From: a virus
DNA: 23,667 nt
Strand: one strand, 5' to 3'
IMG/VR virus record: IMGVR_UViG_3300025093_000122
Location: 1-23,667 of that record
Positions within the stretch are counted from its first letter, which is position 1, and every line of letters begins with the position of its first letter. The notes beneath the pieces are model-generated. The model was not told the origin of the DNA. It was given only the letters and a program-made list of their open reading frames with translations, and ran no database searches. This document shows positions 23,505 through 23,667 of the stretch, piece after piece. A program made the position numbers and the translations under genes.

Positions 23505-23667
23505 ATGAAAGAAAAGAAAATAACAATAACGAGTAAAAACATAAGTCAAAAACAATGGTCGAATTTAATTTTAGAATTAAATTTGATTAAACAAGCCTGG
23601 GCTCCGTACGCAACTTTAAACTTGCAGGGACCTGGAATAAAAAAGGTGATAGCACATGGAACAAAAA
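23505..23667 (+). CDS. Conserved phage protein, 5' part
   Basis: Open frame of 54 codons from ATG 23505 to the right edge without a stop, so the gene is partial. It reads MKEKKITITSKNISQKQWSN, then LILELNLIKQAWAPYATLNL and ends near PGIKKVIAHGTK. The K-x-I-T-I-T-S-K-N-I and W-x-P-Y-A-x-L elements are ones I recall from marine phages, without a known function. The first codons (ATGAAAGAAAA) match those of the gene at 14791, also placed right after a sigma70-like promoter. There is no SD at a usable distance (AGG ends one base before the ATG), so leaderless translation is likely if the promoter is used. Confidence 0.65.
   Translation, partial: MKEKKITITSKNISQKQWSNLILELNLIKQAWAPYATLNLQGPGIKKVIAHGTK

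Noticed and set aside
1-23667. CRISPR array, insertion sequence, integrase or rRNA gene
   Set aside because: No regularly spaced repeats, transposase or integrase motifs, or conserved rRNA stretches were seen on either strand.

Overview
The window is a piece of a tailed-phage genome, most likely a marine podovirus-like phage of a low-GC host such as SAR11/Pelagibacter. It is strongly A+T-rich, uses mostly AGA, TTA and GAA codons, and is packed with genes that overlap by 1-4 bases. It holds a phage replication set (family A DNA polymerase, archaeo-eukaryotic-type primase, UvrD-like and SNF2-like helicases), a holin/endolysin pair, a block of virion proteins, and several tiny proteins I associate with marine phages. 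The host and podovirus assignments are inferences. No terminase, portal, major capsid, integrase, RNA polymerase or tRNA gene was seen, so the window is a partial genome.

Layout. (1) 1-427, minus strand: 5' part of a 2OG-Fe(II) oxygenase gene, running off the left edge. (2) 496-12624, plus strand: a virion block starting with a 739-aa stabilisation/tail-type protein, then small beta-rich and linker proteins, three Gly/Gln-rich virion-type proteins and a 1459-aa protein probably carried in the virion and ejected with the DNA. Most junctions are TAATG, so translation is probably coupled. (3) 12624-13273: lysis cassette, a one-TM holin-like protein followed by an M15 peptidase endolysin. (4) 13306-14736, minus strand: a lone SNF2-like helicase, convergent with the lysis genes. 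(5) 14737-14790: a divergent control region with a perfect 12-bp inverted repeat in which each arm holds the -35 of one promoter and the -10 of the opposite one. (6) 14791-21602, plus strand: replication operon with two conserved proteins of unknown function, a putative ssDNA-binding protein, a hairpin terminator/attenuator, AEP primase, UvrD-like helicase, DUF3310 protein and DNA polymerase I. (7) 21609-23466: conserved unknown proteins, two small membrane proteins, a zinc ribbon and two tiny basic proteins. (8) 23470-23667: a second sigma70-like promoter and the start of another gene, cut by the right edge.

How it fits together. Host RNA polymerase probably reads the replication operon rightward and the SNF2 helicase leftward from the shared element at 14754-14789. 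Both rightward promoters (14755 and 23470) have TTGACA, a 17-bp spacer and TAYATT, and both place the expected transcription start on or within a base or two of the A of an ATG. The first gene of each unit may therefore be translated from a leaderless mRNA, while several genes inside the operon have ordinary AAGG-type ribosome binding sites. No stretch over 300 bases lacks a gene; the longest gap is 68 bases (428-495).
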